NCBI GenBank assembly: GCA_019694395.1
Contig: JAIBCC010000014.1
Location: 62,001-126,000, forward strand
Source of the DNA: Pyrinomonadaceae bacterium
GTDB lineage: Bacteria; Acidobacteriota; Blastocatellia; Pyrinomonadales; Pyrinomonadaceae
DNA: 64,000 nucleotides
Direction of reading: 5' to 3'
Part shown: piece by piece, positions 8,308-17,539 of the stretch
Position numbering within the stretch: the stretch's first letter is position 1
How the letters are laid out: each line of letters begins with the position of its first letter
Notes under the pieces: model-generated
What the model saw: the letters and a program-made list of their open reading frames with translations, nothing else
What the model was told of the DNA's origin: nothing
Databases searched by the model: none
Translations under genes and position numbers: made by a program

Positions 8308-9966
8308 ATGCTACGACGCAAATTAACAGTCGTTATTCTGTTATCTGCACTCTTAATTCCAAGTTTCGCTTATGGACAAAATGTCTATACTGCACCACCC
8401 GAAGTTATCGCTAAAATTAAAGATGAAGGAATGAATCGTTCCCAAGTAATGCAAACTCTTTCCTATTTGACCGACGTTATCGGCGCACGTTTGACCGGAT
8501 CGCCTGCTCTTTTGAATGCCAACAATTGGACAAAAGACACGTTAGCCAAATGGGGATTGCAAAATGCTCATACCGAAGCATGGGGACCGTTTGGACGCGG
8601 TTGGACTTTGAAAAGTTTCAACGCCGAAGTAACTGCGCCATACAACATTCCGTTGATTGCTTATCCAAAAGCCTGGTCGCCTTCAAAAAGTGCCGCCAAT
8701 GCTGATGTTGTTTATTTGGATGTCAAAACCGATGCTGATTTTGATAAATACAAAGGTCAGTTAAAAGATAAAATCGTTCTGATTTCCGATGTTCGTGAGA
8801 CTAAAGCTGATTTTGACGGTATGGGAAGACGCTTTACCGATGAAGAATTAGCTAAAATGGAAGCTGCGACTCCACCAACTCCGGGCGGTCAAGGTCAAGG
8901 GCAACGTCCGCAAGGTCAAGCTCCGCAAAACTTCCAGCAGCTGCAGCAAGTTGCCGCCAAACGCTTTCAATTTTTGCTGGACGAAGGCGCAGCCGTGGTA
9001 GTTGATTCGAGCCGGACAGGCAGCGGCGGAACAGTTTTTGTGCAAGGGGCAACGGTTGTCCAGCCGCCGCAAGTTCAAGGCGCGCCTCCAACCCGTCTTT
9101 CTCCGCAGCAAAAAGAAGCAGATGGAAAAATTTTGCCGCAAATCACGGTTGCAACCGAGCATTACAACCGAATTATCAGAATGCTGCAACAAGGCACTAA
9201 ATTGAAAATGTCAGTTAATATTCAATCCGAATATAATGACAAAGATCCGATGGCTTACAATACTGTCGCGGAAATTCCGGGCAGTGATCCGAAATTAAAA
9301 GAAGAATTGGTAATGCTTGGCGGACATATGGATTCGTGGCACGCGGGGACAGGCGCAACCGATAACGCCGCCGGTGTTTCAGTTGCCATGGAAGCCGTTC
9401 GCATCATTCAGGCTTTAGGCTTAAAACCGCGCCGCACCATTCGCATTGCTCTTTGGTCGGGCGAAGAACAGGGGCTTTTAGGTTCGCGGGCGTATGTCAA
9501 GCAACACTTAGGCGAAATGAAAGGGGCAGGAAATCAATTTGGACCGCGTGATCCGAATGCACCGAAACCGGAATTAGTTAAAGGCGCGGAATATGACAAG
9601 TTTTCATCGTATTTCAACCTTGACAACGGAACCGGAAAAGTTCGCGGTGTTTATCTGCAAGGTAATGAAGCTGTTCGCCCGATTTTCAAAGCGTGGTTAG
9701 CCCCATTTAACGATATGGGCGCAAAAACTTTGACCATTAGCAACACTGGCGGAACAGACCACTTATCGTATGATGGAATCGGTTTGCCGGGATTCCAGTT
9801 TATTCAAGACACAATTGAATATGATACCCGCACACACCATTCAAATCAGGACGTTTATGACCGTCTCCAAGCCGATGATATGAAACAGGCTTCAACCATT
9901 ATGGCAGCTTTCGTTTACCAAGCCGCAATGATGGATGAAAAAATGCCGCGCAAACCGATGCCGTAA
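8308..9966 (+). CDS. Exported M28 family zinc aminopeptidase
   Basis: A 552-residue exported metallopeptidase. After a signal peptide (residues 1-24, ending in AYG) comes a PA-like domain with a Gln/Gly/Pro-rich insertion (about residues 190-212), then the catalytic domain. Zinc ligands and catalytic residues of M28 are visible in order: [25 protein letters not shown], the Asp in FNLDNGTGK, and the His in [10 protein letters not shown]. The ribosome site AGGAGAA precedes the ATG. It probably releases N-terminal amino acids from peptides in the periplasm. It is a single-gene unit with its own promoter and a terminator shared with the convergent regulator. Confidence 0.93.
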   Translation: MLRRKLTVVILLSALLIPSFAYGQNVYTAPPEVIAKIKDEGMNRSQVMQTLSYLTDVIGARLTGSPALLNANNWTKDTLAKWGLQNAHTEAWGPFGRGWTLKSFNAEVTAPYNIPLIAYPKAWSPSKSAANADVVYLDVKTDADFDKYKGQLKDKIVLISDVRETKADFDGMGRRFTDEELAKMEAATPPTPGGQGQGQRPQGQAPQNFQQLQQVAAKRFQFLLDEGAAVVVDSSRTGSGGTVFVQGATVVQPPQVQGAPPTRLSPQQKEADGKILPQITVATEHYNRIIRMLQQGTKLKMSVNIQSEYNDKDPMAYNTVAEIPGSDPKLKEELVMLGGHMDSWHAGTGATDNAAGVSVAMEAVRIIQALGLKPRRTIRIALWSGEEQGLLGSRAYVKQHLGEMKGAGNQFGPRDPNAPKPELVKGAEYDKFSSYFNLDNGTGKVRGVYLQGNEAVRPIFKAWLAPFNDMGAKTLTISNTGGTDHLSYDGIGLPGFQFIQDTIEYDTRTHHSNQDVYDRLQADDMKQASTIMAAFVYQAAMMDEKMPRKPMP

Positions 9967-9992
9967 TTTTGTAAGGATAAGGGATGAAATAT

Positions 9993-10024
9993 GAAGGATG
10001 AATCTTCGGGTTCATCCTTTTTTA
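9993..10024. terminator. Terminator between convergent genes
   Basis: AAGGATGAA (9994-10002) pairs with TTCATCCTT (10011-10019) around an 8-base loop containing TTCG, followed by T residues. It serves the M28 peptidase gene; the convergent gene ends within its tail. GGATGA words just upstream belong to the same repeat type as at 38620-38751. Confidence 0.7.
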
Positions 10025-12217
10025 TTGGCTGAGTAAAATTATGTCCTGAGTTTCAATTGATTGCGAATAAACGATCTTTTTGCCGTCTTTTGACCATTCA
10101 AACCATTGCAGCTCGCCTTTGCCAAAATCAAAAGATTGAGCAGGAGTATTTTCCGTAATAGGCAAAAATAACAGTTTGATATTATCTCCTTGATTGGCAA
10201 TTTGCGAAATGAATTTTCCGTTTGGATACCACCGCATCTTTCTTTCGGTAGCTTCTTTGGGTAAATTCAACTTGCTCAAAAAATTTCCGTTGGTGCCGGA
10301 AATTAATTTTATCCGCCACAAATTATCAACTTCCGAGTCCATAAAATAATGAGCAATTTTGTTTCCGTCCGGCGAAATTGTAGGGAAAAGAGCGTTGCTT
10401 TGCGTTAATTGCGTTAGTTTTTTATCCTTCAAATCATATCGCCAGAGCGTAAGGATTTTATTGTTCAAACCTCTTTGAAAGATTATGGAATTTCCGTCCG
10501 GCGTGAAATTTGGGAAAACATCTTCAGTTCCTTCAACTAATTGGCGGATATTTTTTCCTTCAGAATCGGCAAAATAAATCGAATGTTTACCATTCTGAGT
10601 TGAGCAGAAAACCACCGAATTATCGGTTGGAGAAACTGAAAAGCCGAAAGAAACGCCTGAGTTGACGGTAAGTTGCGTTTTATCCGAACCATCGGGATTG
10701 ATTCGCCAGATTTCCGGTTGACCGCTGGCAGTTGAACTGAAAACAATTTTTCCGTCCGCTGTCCAGTTGACGTTGGAAATATTGCCGGATTCTTCAAAAA
10801 TTTGATTTGATTGCAGCGATTTGGCGGCTTCATCAAAATTTGCCAGATTGACCTTTGAAACGACATTTTTTTTGACGGTCAAAATGCTGTTATTCGAACT
10901 CGAAACCCACGAATAATTGTTCAAATCATTGGTGATTGGTTTTGCCTCACCCGTCCGGCGCGAAACCGACCAGATTTGCTCTTTGTTCATTGTAGAAGCC
11001 GTCAAAACAAGATTATCGGCATCAGCCCAATCAATTTGATGAATATAATCCCAACGATTTTCAGTCAAATATTTTTCCTTACCGTTATCGGAATTTATCA
11101 GCAAAACGCCGGCTTTAGTTGCTCCGTCAGCGGTTTTTTCTTCGATTACTGAGGCAATTTCATTTCCATTTGGCGACCACGCGACCGGACTCGATTTAAA
11201 GATCGGAAATGACCGCTCACCGTCTTTTGCCACCACTAAAAATTTTTTATTTTCCCCGTTAGTGTCGGCTACTGTGAACATTGTTGACTTGGCAGAAGTA
11301 TGCGATTCGGTGAAAGCCATTCGTTTGCCGTCCGGCGAAATAGAGACGGTGACACCTGTTTCCATATTCGGGATTTGCTCGGTTGCCCCTCCCAGGATCG
11401 GAATTTTCCAAACCTGCGGATCAGGAAATTCTCCGCTAAAAACGGTAGCATAAATAAAATTATTGTCGGGCGAAGTCGTTAAACCGACATAATTTACGGA
11501 TTGAGTTTTGAGAATCTGATTTTGACTGCCGGTGGCAATATGTTTGAGCCACAAACTTTCGCCGTCTTTTTCATTTTGCGAAAAAACAGCATAAATTCCA
11601 TCGTGCGTCATCGTCGCATTAGTGATTTTTCCGCTGGAAGTTATTTTGGAAAATCGGGTGAGCTTTGGCAGGGTTGTTTCTTTTCCTTTCCAAACCCAGA
11701 TTCCACCTAAAATTATTAGTAAAATAATTCCTAAAATTGCATAGAGGAATTTAGGCGAACTTTGTTTTTTTTGAGAAATCAGTTTTTGCGGCGGATAAAT
11801 TTCAATTGCATTGGGCGAATCGCTGATAATTTCCTCTTCGATGATAATTCGCTCGACCGAATGCCTTTCGACCACAATTTCATCGTGATTATTGCCATTT
11901 AATTCGCCGATAAATTTGTAGCCTTTGCCCGGAATTGTGACCAAAAATCGGTTATCGCCCTTGCTCTCGCCCAATGCCTTGCGAAGGGCGGAAATATGCA
12001 CCGTCAAATTATTTTCTTCAACAAATTGTCCGGTCCAAACCTTGTCGAGCAATTCGTTTTTGCTCAAAATTTCGCCGTGATTTTCGATTAAAGCAAGGAG
12101 CAAATCAAGCGTTTTTGAATTAAGCGCAATTGCTTCGCCATTTTTTAAAAGCCTGCGCTTGGCTCCGTCAAGCTCGAATTCTCCAAAAGAAAAAGTTTTA
12201 TCCGCGCCGTTGTTCAC
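10022..12217 (-). CDS. Membrane-anchored winged-helix regulator with PD40/WD40-like propeller
   Basis: A 731-residue protein with three parts. Residues 7-105 form an OmpR/CadC-type winged helix (SKTLDLLLALIENHGEILSK, then NNLTVHISALRKALGES and TIPGKGYKFIGEL). Residues 157-176 are a single membrane helix. The rest is a series of PD40-type blades (repeated SPDGK, SPNGNEI and TPDGNSIIFQRG motifs), expected outside the membrane. This CadC-like layout is very common in Acidobacteria and suggests a one-component sensor acting on DNA from the membrane. The start codon is GTG and no Shine-Dalgarno sequence is seen. The ligand and target genes are unknown; the divergent gene at 12351 is a candidate target. 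Confidence 0.88.
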   Translation of the reverse strand: MNNGADKTFSFGEFELDGAKRRLLKNGEAIALNSKTLDLLLALIENHGEILSKNELLDKVWTGQFVEENNLTVHISALRKALGESKGDNRFLVTIPGKGYKFIGELNGNNHDEIVVERHSVERIIIEEEIISDSPNAIEIYPPQKLISQKKQSSPKFLYAILGIILLIILGGIWVWKGKETTLPKLTRFSKITSSGKITNATMTHDGIYAVFSQNEKDGESLWLKHIATGSQNQILKTQSVNYVGLTTSPDNNFIYATVFSGEFPDPQVWKIPILGGATEQIPNMETGVTVSISPDGKRMAFTESHTSAKSTMFTVADTNGENKKFLVVAKDGERSFPIFKSSPVAWSPNGNEIASVIEEKTADGATKAGVLLINSDNGKEKYLTENRWDYIHQIDWADADNLVLTASTMNKEQIWSVSRRTGEAKPITNDLNNYSWVSSSNNSILTVKKNVVSKVNLANFDEAAKSLQSNQIFEESGNISNVNWTADGKIVFSSTASGQPEIWRINPDGSDKTQLTVNSGVSFGFSVSPTDNSVVFCSTQNGKHSIYFADSEGKNIRQLVEGTEDVFPNFTPDGNSIIFQRGLNNKILTLWRYDLKDKKLTQLTQSNALFPTISPDGNKIAHYFMDSEVDNLWRIKLISGTNGNFLSKLNLPKEATERKMRWYPNGKFISQIANQGDNIKLLFLPITENTPAQSFDFGKGELQWFEWSKDGKKIVYSQSIETQDIILLSQ

Positions 12218-12350
12218 AATTTAGGAAAATTTAGCAATTTTTAGCCCGTAAATTAAGGATTTTTAGGCTTTATCCGACGGAAACTGCAATTGCTTTGCGA
12301 AAATCATTTAACGGATTTTAGCACATTAGGCAACGAAAGAGAGAAAAAAA

Positions 12351-12611
12351 ATGGCGGGCAAAACCAAACGGCAAATCACAATTGAAACACACAGCATTAC
12401 GATTATTCGCACCAAAGGCAAATCAAATACTGCCTTTTGCGAACATTGCGGGAAAAAAGTGACAGCCTTTCCGGTTGAGCAAATCGCCGAGATTTTGCAA
12501 ATGGATGTTTGCGAAGTTTATCGCCAAATTGAAGTGGGCGAATTTCATTTGATTAAAGGTGAATACGCTGCACTCGTCTGCGGAAGTTCATTGAATAACG
12601 AAAAAAAATGA
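12351..12611 (+). CDS. Small zinc-ribbon/HTH-like protein
   Basis: An 86-residue protein with a CEHCGKK half zinc site near residue 30 and further single cysteines, followed by a helical segment (VEQIAEILQMDVCEVYRQIEVG) that reads like a short helix-turn-helix similar to the MerR/excisionase type. It starts 133 bases from the divergent winged-helix gene and ends 13 bases before the M23 peptidase gene, so it may be a small regulator of that operon. No family is recognised. Confidence 0.6.
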   Translation: MAGKTKRQITIETHSITIIRTKGKSNTAFCEHCGKKVTAFPVEQIAEILQMDVCEVYRQIEVGEFHLIKGEYAALVCGSSLNNEKK

Positions 12612-12624
12612 GGAAAGGAAAAAT

Positions 12625-13734
12625 ATGAAAAAACTGATTTTAATTTTGGCTTTAATAATTGGTTCAGGTTTAACGGTGTGGGCGGGAGATGTTCCGATTA
12701 CCGGTGTTCCGTCCGGTTATGCCCGTTATTGCAGTGTGGCAAATTTTGGTGGATGGAAATTGGAGCTTCAGACCCAAATCAACTTTAATTCCGACCCCTG
12801 CGCGACGGCTTTAAGTTCATTGCCTTTCAGCACTATTCAAAGAGCCGGATTATGGTCAATGTTTGGCGGAAACAATGTTTTACGATGGTGTAAAGAGAGT
12901 GTGCAAGCCTATCAAGGAAACGGACAAGCACCGATAAATGAAGCCTTAAAATCTAGTGCGGGATTGACCAAATGTGTTTTTGTGATTGCTCCAAAAGTCC
13001 TCAAGATTTTTTCTAAGCCGTATCTCAATAATGTTAATCCGACTCTAACCAATCCCTTTGATTATGATACTTATGACCAGCTTAGTCCCACAGAATTCGG
13101 TCAGCCCTCTGGTAATTGTCCTCCTGAAGCCGGATCAATGATTGACAGAACCGGCAAACGGCTTTGTTATGGCAACGGACACAATGCACACGATTGGGTA
13201 ATGCCGTCAGGAACGCCGCTATATGCCGTAGCGAAAGGCATTGTGAGAGTTTCACGGTGGCGGGATGTTTCTATGTTTGGCGGATATTGCGCTCAAAAAA
13301 ATCCGCAAGCGGAAATCTACGTCGAACATCAAGTCGGTGATGGCGTATATGCAGAAAAATTCTTTACTTATTATGCTCACGGTTCGACACTCAATGTTCA
13401 ACCCGGACAAGTGGTGGAAAAAGGTCAGTTAGTAGGTTTATCGGGAGATTCAGGTTGTTCCACGACTGCACATCTGCATTTTGGAGTTAATCGAACGACT
13501 AATTTATCCGGTTATTATTCGATAAACTTTGGTTTTTCTGATACAGGTTACGGAATTACCAGAATTGAAGGCGCAATAGATCCATTTGGATGGGTTGCGC
13601 CGCAAGGAGTTGATCCGCGAGCCTGGAGATTTCTTGGGAATCATCCAGACCCTTATGTTGGAACAGTCAGTAATCCCGGCGCATTCAGTATTTATCTGTG
13701 GGAAGATGGACAAGCACCGCCGACCATTAACTAA
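12625..13734 (+). CDS. Exported M23 family metallopeptidase (LytM-like)
   Basis: A 369-residue secreted protein. A signal peptide (residues 1-20) is followed by about 150 residues of Cys-containing sequence of unknown fold, then an M23 domain. The zinc site is complete: His186 and Asp190 in GHNAHDW (HxxxD), and His283/His285 in TAHLHFGV; a further His in TYYAHGS matches the family's catalytic position. M23 enzymes cut peptidoglycan cross-bridges or other Gly-rich peptides. An AGGAAAGG ribosome site precedes the ATG. The unusual N-terminal Cys-rich part could be a binding domain or propeptide. Confidence 0.85.
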   Translation: MKKLILILALIIGSGLTVWAGDVPITGVPSGYARYCSVANFGGWKLELQTQINFNSDPCATALSSLPFSTIQRAGLWSMFGGNNVLRWCKESVQAYQGNGQAPINEALKSSAGLTKCVFVIAPKVLKIFSKPYLNNVNPTLTNPFDYDTYDQLSPTEFGQPSGNCPPEAGSMIDRTGKRLCYGNGHNAHDWVMPSGTPLYAVAKGIVRVSRWRDVSMFGGYCAQKNPQAEIYVEHQVGDGVYAEKFFTYYAHGSTLNVQPGQVVEKGQLVGLSGDSGCSTTAHLHFGVNRTTNLSGYYSINFGFSDTGYGITRIEGAIDPFGWVAPQGVDPRAWRFLGNHPDPYVGTVSNPGAFSIYLWEDGQAPPTIN

Positions 13735-13741
13735 AACTTGA

Positions 13742-13773
13742 TTCTTTCAGAATCCAGCTTTCCAAATTGGTTT
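13742..13773 (+). repeat. 32-base direct repeat, copy 1
   Basis: This sequence, TTCTTTCAGAATCCAGC continuing to GGTTT, recurs at 14478-14509 with one mismatch in 32. It lies just after the M23 peptidase stop codon and 131 bases before the HExxH gene. Confidence 0.8.
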
Positions 13774-13903
13774 AGATGATGTAACCCATCAAATAAAAAT
13801 TAGGTGCATTTCATTTAATCCAATTGGTTGGAAATACAATCGTTTGCTGAAGGTCACCAAATAGAAAATAAATTTGATATACGACAAATTTAGGAGAAAA
13901 AAT

Positions 13904-14410
13904 ATGAATGTAAATTTCGGATCCCACATAGTTTCCCCTGCGGCTTCAACACAACATTTTATTCCATTTACTGGTGGCAGTAGGGAAGTATCTATAGTAA
14001 TAAAAGCCATTGAACTGATCCGCCAAAGGGCGTGTAGCAATGATTTATGCAATATCTATTTCAAGGTGCTTGATAACAAACGAACCTTTGAAGAGATATA
14101 CATTGATGAAAATGTTTGGATCAACTATCGCACCCAACCATTTAGAGGAAATGAACCTCCTTGGCAGGGACAAACAGCTTTGGATGGGAAAATTGTTAGC
14201 GGAGGTAAGGAATATGATATTGCTATTCATAGCTCATCCTTTTTTTTACGAAAAAGTTTACCTGAACCGAAACAGGTTGAAGAAATAGCTGCGATTATTG
14301 TCCACGAAATGGCGCATGTTGCGGGTGCACCAAATTTAGGACCACAGGCAGAGCAAGCATTGATTCATTGTGGCTTTTTGGCACAATACGATTCTACGAT
14401 AAGCGGTTAG
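13904..14410 (+). CDS. Small HExxH putative metalloprotease, no signal peptide
   Basis: A 168-residue protein with a zincin motif, IIVHEMAHVAG: His134, Glu135 and His138. A Glu in AEQALIHCGF about 18 residues later could be the third ligand, which would make it gluzincin-like; this is inference. The N-terminus has neither signal peptide nor membrane helix, so the protein is cytoplasmic or leaves by a non-Sec route. The ATG follows a GGAG site; an in-frame TTG at 13874 is rejected. The gene is bracketed by two copies of a 32-base repeat. No family is recognised; a toxin- or effector-type peptidase is one possibility. Confidence 0.65.
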   Translation: MNVNFGSHIVSPAASTQHFIPFTGGSREVSIVIKAIELIRQRACSNDLCNIYFKVLDNKRTFEEIYIDENVWINYRTQPFRGNEPPWQGQTALDGKIVSGGKEYDIAIHSSSFFLRKSLPEPKQVEEIAAIIVHEMAHVAGAPNLGPQAEQALIHCGFLAQYDSTISG

Positions 14411-14477
14411 TTTTTGAGATAGAAACTAATCTAAAACCAATCACAAATTACAAATTATAAATCAAAATCGATTTTGT

Positions 14478-14509
14478 TTCTTTCAGAATCCAGCCTTCCA
14501 AATTGGTTT
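14478..14509 (+). repeat. 32-base direct repeat, copy 2
   Basis: Second copy of the 13742-13773 repeat (31 of 32 identical), again shortly after a stop codon and upstream of a gene without a signal peptide. An AT-rich run of CAAATTA words (14440-14465) precedes it. Confidence 0.8.
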
Positions 14510-14593
14510 CGTGAAGAGACAAACGGCATCGGCAGACAATTGTAAAAATCTTTTGTTTGCCGATGTCAATAAAAGAGAAAGGAATCAAATCTT

Positions 14594-15130
14594 ATGAAAA
14601 TATCAACCGAAAATTTAATGAAAGTCGTCAAAAAAATTGCTGAGTCAGCGGAAAAAGGTGTGTTTTCGCCATTCAAAATTGTCGGTTCGGCAGGAATGGA
14701 TGCCGAAGGCGCGGCGGGTGGAAGCGGTTTGTGCGTCGGCGTAACTGCCCAAAAATTTCAAATTCAGAATTTACACACGGGCGAAACGCGCTGGTTAAGT
14801 TTTACGGGAGTCGGAGTCGGTTACGGCGAGGGTGGTCCTCCGATCGGCGGTTCGCTTTCAACCACAGATTTTCCCTCCAACGGTAGTCGAATTGCAATGG
14901 GTTTTCGCCAATGGACAAGCAATTTTGATTGGAAAGATTTAGAAGGCAATACTTTTATTTATACTGCGGCGGCAGGAGCAGCAGGCGGAGCCGAATCCAT
15001 TTCTTTAATAATGTTCAACTATGCCGTGAGCGAATATTATTGTTACGGAATCGGTGTTTTAGAAGGAAAATCCATTGCTATTCACGGTGCGAGTGTCATC
15101 AATTTTATCGGAATTACGAGCTATATTTGA
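14594..15130 (+). CDS. Gly/Ala-rich hypothetical protein
   Basis: A 178-residue protein. The first 28 residues form a Lys-rich amphipathic helix; the rest is rich in Gly and Ala in alternating patterns (GVGVGYGEGGPPIGG, AAAGAAGGAES), suggesting a tight beta structure. There is no signal peptide and no known motif. An AAAGGA ribosome site is present. It follows the repeat copy at 14478 in the same way as the preceding gene follows the first copy, which suggests the two genes are related by insertion or regulation, although their proteins are not similar. Confidence 0.6.
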   Translation: MKISTENLMKVVKKIAESAEKGVFSPFKIVGSAGMDAEGAAGGSGLCVGVTAQKFQIQNLHTGETRWLSFTGVGVGYGEGGPPIGGSLSTTDFPSNGSRIAMGFRQWTSNFDWKDLEGNTFIYTAAAGAAGGAESISLIMFNYAVSEYYCYGIGVLEGKSIAIHGASVINFIGITSYI

Positions 15131-15171
15131 AGATTTGGGCAAAATACAAGGTAGAAAACGTCAAAAATTTA

Positions 15172-16173
15172 ATGAAAACTTGTCCAAAATGTAAAAGCAC
15201 TTTTTCCGACCAGTTGAACTTCTGTCTTGAGGATGGAGCTGTTTTGATTGAAAGCCAATCTCTTGAAAACGAAAACACTCTCGCCTATTCGCAAGAGCCA
15301 ACTTTACAACTTCCGTTCAGACAGACGAATGAAGAAAACGAAACTGTAACTCAAATTCAATCCGGCAGACAACAATTTCATCAAAGTCCGCCCCGAAGCA
15401 ATTCGGGAAACATCATCGCCATTTTATTCTGGATCGGGGTATTTCTTTCATTCTGTGTTGCCGGCGGTTTTTGGTATTTGTTTACCGAACGTCGTCAACA
15501 TCCCGTTGATCCGCCCAATATTTACGGGCGTTCTCCAAGCCCGGTTTCGACTCCGACTCCCAAGGCGGAAGACAACATCAAAGTTGAAATATTGGAAAAA
15601 GTAACCGACGGCTCCGGCAAAAAGTTTTTGAAATGTAAAGTTACCAATATCAGTGAAAAAGCGGTGGAATTATCATTTGTTGGACTCAGTTTTTACAAAG
15701 GCGATGTCAAAATCAGAGATGGGGCGGAATTACCGGAATTAAGGATTCTGAAACCCAATCAGACGATTCCTGTTTGGATAAACCTATACGGCACAGACGG
15801 TTACACGTCAGTAAAAGTCAAAGAACCGATTTCTACCAATCCTGTCCGTAAACCGGAGGCGGAGCTTTTTCCGCAACTCGAATTTTCACAAACCGAAATG
15901 AAAGCCGAATCGGGTTATATGTCCGTCAATTTTCGCCAATACAAAACGACTTATTACAAAGTTAGCGGAATTGTCGAAAACCCCAAAGATGAAAAGATTT
16001 CGCCAAAAATATTTGTCCTTTTTTACGATGCGAACTCTGAGATTGTTGGCATCAGTTCAACCAGCAGCGTAAATTTGGAGAAAGGCGAAAAAGCTAGATT
16101 TGAAGTTCAAGAAGTCGAAGCGGAAATGTTCGGCAAACCGAAAACTTTTGAAATTATTGCGATTGCAAACTGA
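15172..16173 (+). CDS. Zinc-ribbon membrane protein with FxLYD-like domains
   Basis: A 333-residue protein beginning with a zinc ribbon (MKTCPKCKSTFSDQLNFC), followed by a polar linker, one membrane helix (residues 81-104), a Pro/Thr stalk and two immunoglobulin-like domains. The second contains the FVLFYDANSEIVG signature of FxLYD domains, and the first has a related SFVGLSFYKGD. The frame is open upstream to 14929, but that part overlaps the Gly-rich gene and is rejected; the ATG at 15172 gives the typical zinc-ribbon start. The function is unknown; the ribbon would be cytoplasmic and the FxLYD domains outside. Confidence 0.75.
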   Translation: MKTCPKCKSTFSDQLNFCLEDGAVLIESQSLENENTLAYSQEPTLQLPFRQTNEENETVTQIQSGRQQFHQSPPRSNSGNIIAILFWIGVFLSFCVAGGFWYLFTERRQHPVDPPNIYGRSPSPVSTPTPKAEDNIKVEILEKVTDGSGKKFLKCKVTNISEKAVELSFVGLSFYKGDVKIRDGAELPELRILKPNQTIPVWINLYGTDGYTSVKVKEPISTNPVRKPEAELFPQLEFSQTEMKAESGYMSVNFRQYKTTYYKVSGIVENPKDEKISPKIFVLFYDANSEIVGISSTSSVNLEKGEKARFEVQEVEAEMFGKPKTFEIIAIAN

Positions 16174-16184
16174 GGTTAAAAACT

Positions 16185-16676
16185 ATGAAAAAACAAATTA
16201 TTTTTTTGTGTATTGCAGTTGGTTTGATGGCATCTTGCACTTCGCTTACCAAAATTTTCCCCAAACAACCGCGTCCATTTCAAGAGAGAGAGTTTAATTC
16301 CGCAGATTGGAAAAACGGCGATTATCAAACTCGCGGCGAGATGCTGAATCCGAAACTCCTTGAGCAAATCCGTAACTTCAAAACTAATCAATCCGACCAA
16401 ATAATTGAACTTTTGGGCAAACCCGACCAAATTACAAAAGCCCGTTGTTGTTATAGTGGGCGCAGCGGGCAATCCGGCGAGGTTGACTTGTGGCTTTATT
16501 ACGTCGAAACGAAAAATTGGGAAAAAGACGCGAACACAAACCTGAAAAAGCAAGCCCTAAAAATCTATTTTGGCGATATAGGAGGCATCAGTTCAAAAGT
16601 TGGCGACAGAGACGGCAATCACGATTATTTTCCGGCAATTGGATATTTAAAGCCGTTAAAAACTAATAAATTATGA
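16185..16676 (+). CDS. Hypothetical lipoprotein
   Basis: A 163-residue protein with a lipoprotein signal, lipid-attachment Cys18 in LMASC. The segment QIIELLGKPDQITK resembles the start of BamE/SmpA-like or OmlA-like domains, where a short helix followed by LGxPD is typical, but the match is limited. It starts 11 bases after the FxLYD protein and probably shares its transcript. Confidence 0.65.
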   Translation: MKKQIIFLCIAVGLMASCTSLTKIFPKQPRPFQEREFNSADWKNGDYQTRGEMLNPKLLEQIRNFKTNQSDQIIELLGKPDQITKARCCYSGRSGQSGEVDLWLYYVETKNWEKDANTNLKKQALKIYFGDIGGISSKVGDRDGNHDYFPAIGYLKPLKTNKL

Positions 16677-16716
16677 CAAATTGAATATAGAATTTACAAA
16701 GTTAAAAGACAAAATC

Positions 16717-16806
16717 TATTCACATGGATGCAAGGGATGTAAAGGATTTTCTAAAACCAATAAAAATAAAGTTTTATCCTCGTTTATCCTGTTCATCCCT
16801 GTGAAT
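16717..16806. repeat. Inverted repeat with GGGATG/AGGAT words
   Basis: The left arm (16717-16747, ATTCACATGGATG onward) is matched imperfectly by the reverse complement of the right arm (16776-16806, ending CATCCCTGTGAAT). The arms are built of GGGATG and AGGAT words. A short open frame of 69 codons across it is not considered a gene. Confidence 0.65.
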
Positions 16807-16864
16807 TTTCTTTTCCTCTACTTAAGTCCTATTGAATATTGTCAAATAAGCATTTTCAATCGCA

Positions 16865-16912
16865 AAAGAGTGTTTCGTATTTTCATTTGAGAATATGAAC
16901 GCTCTTTTTTAT
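16865..16912 (+). terminator. Rho-independent terminator
   Basis: AAGAGTGTTTC (from 16866) pairs, with G-T pairs, with GAACGCTCTT (16897-16906) around an inner stem-like region, followed by a run of T. It closes the unit ending with the lipoprotein gene before the HAD-like gene. Confidence 0.55.
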
Positions 16913-16975
16913 TATTTGTGCAAAAATATTTTTGTCGAATGTTGTAAAATAAAATCACGACAGTTTTGAAAAATA

Positions 16976-17371
16976 ATGAACATCTATCTTGATTTTGACG
17001 GAACAATAGTTGAACACGATTATCCCCGAATCGGCAAACTCAATCCAAATTCATTGGAAATTATCAAAAAACTCCAGGAAACCGGACACACTGTTATTCT
17101 AAACACTATGCGGATTGAATTTGAAGACGATTCGATGCAGGAAGCACTTGATTTTATTAACCGCAATGAAACAGTATCGGGCATCAATATTTCACAAAAA
17201 ACCGAGCATAAAGTTTTTCCTAAAAAGTGGAATTTGGACAAAATCGAAAATGACCTTTACATTGATGACATAGCTCCTAACATTCCTCTCATAAACGCAA
17301 CGGAGGTCGAAGGTTTAATGGTTGATTGGGTGAAAATTGAAAAGCAGCTAACGGAAAAAGGAATTTTATGA
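16976..17371 (+). CDS. HAD-like small hydrolase
   Basis: A 131-residue minimal HAD-type protein. The nucleophile motif is IYLDFDGTI at residues 3-11 (Asp6 and Asp8), the second motif Thr/Ser is probably in VILNTMR, and the acidic motif 4 is LYIDDIAPN near residue 96. Small size and absence of a cap domain suggest a phosphatase acting on a macromolecule or small phosphoester. The substrate is not predictable. No close Shine-Dalgarno sequence is seen. Confidence 0.75.
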   Translation: MNIYLDFDGTIVEHDYPRIGKLNPNSLEIIKKLQETGHTVILNTMRIEFEDDSMQEALDFINRNETVSGINISQKTEHKVFPKKWNLDKIENDLYIDDIAPNIPLINATEVEGLMVDWVKIEKQLTEKGIL

Positions 17372-17539
17372 GCAGAAAGTTTTAGGGACAAACTATCCAC
17401 GTAAAGTAACATCTGAAATCATCGCAGAAGATTTAAGGTTAGCATACAAGTTTGAGGTTTTTATTTTGACCGAGTTGTATCAAAATATTAAAGGATGGGA
17501 ATTGCAAAATATTCCTTTCAAGGTTTTTCGGTAAAAATT

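Noticed and set aside
8849-9205. Antisense and alternate-frame long frames in the M28 peptidase gene
   Set aside because: They arise from the Gln/Gly/Pro-rich insertion and have no start context or protein-like motif.
14929-15171. N-terminal extension of the FxLYD protein
   Set aside because: It lies in a different frame inside the Gly-rich gene; the zinc ribbon starts at the ATG at 15172.
16681-16890. 69-codon frame after the lipoprotein gene
   Set aside because: It runs through both arms of an inverted repeat and has no ribosome site or known motif.
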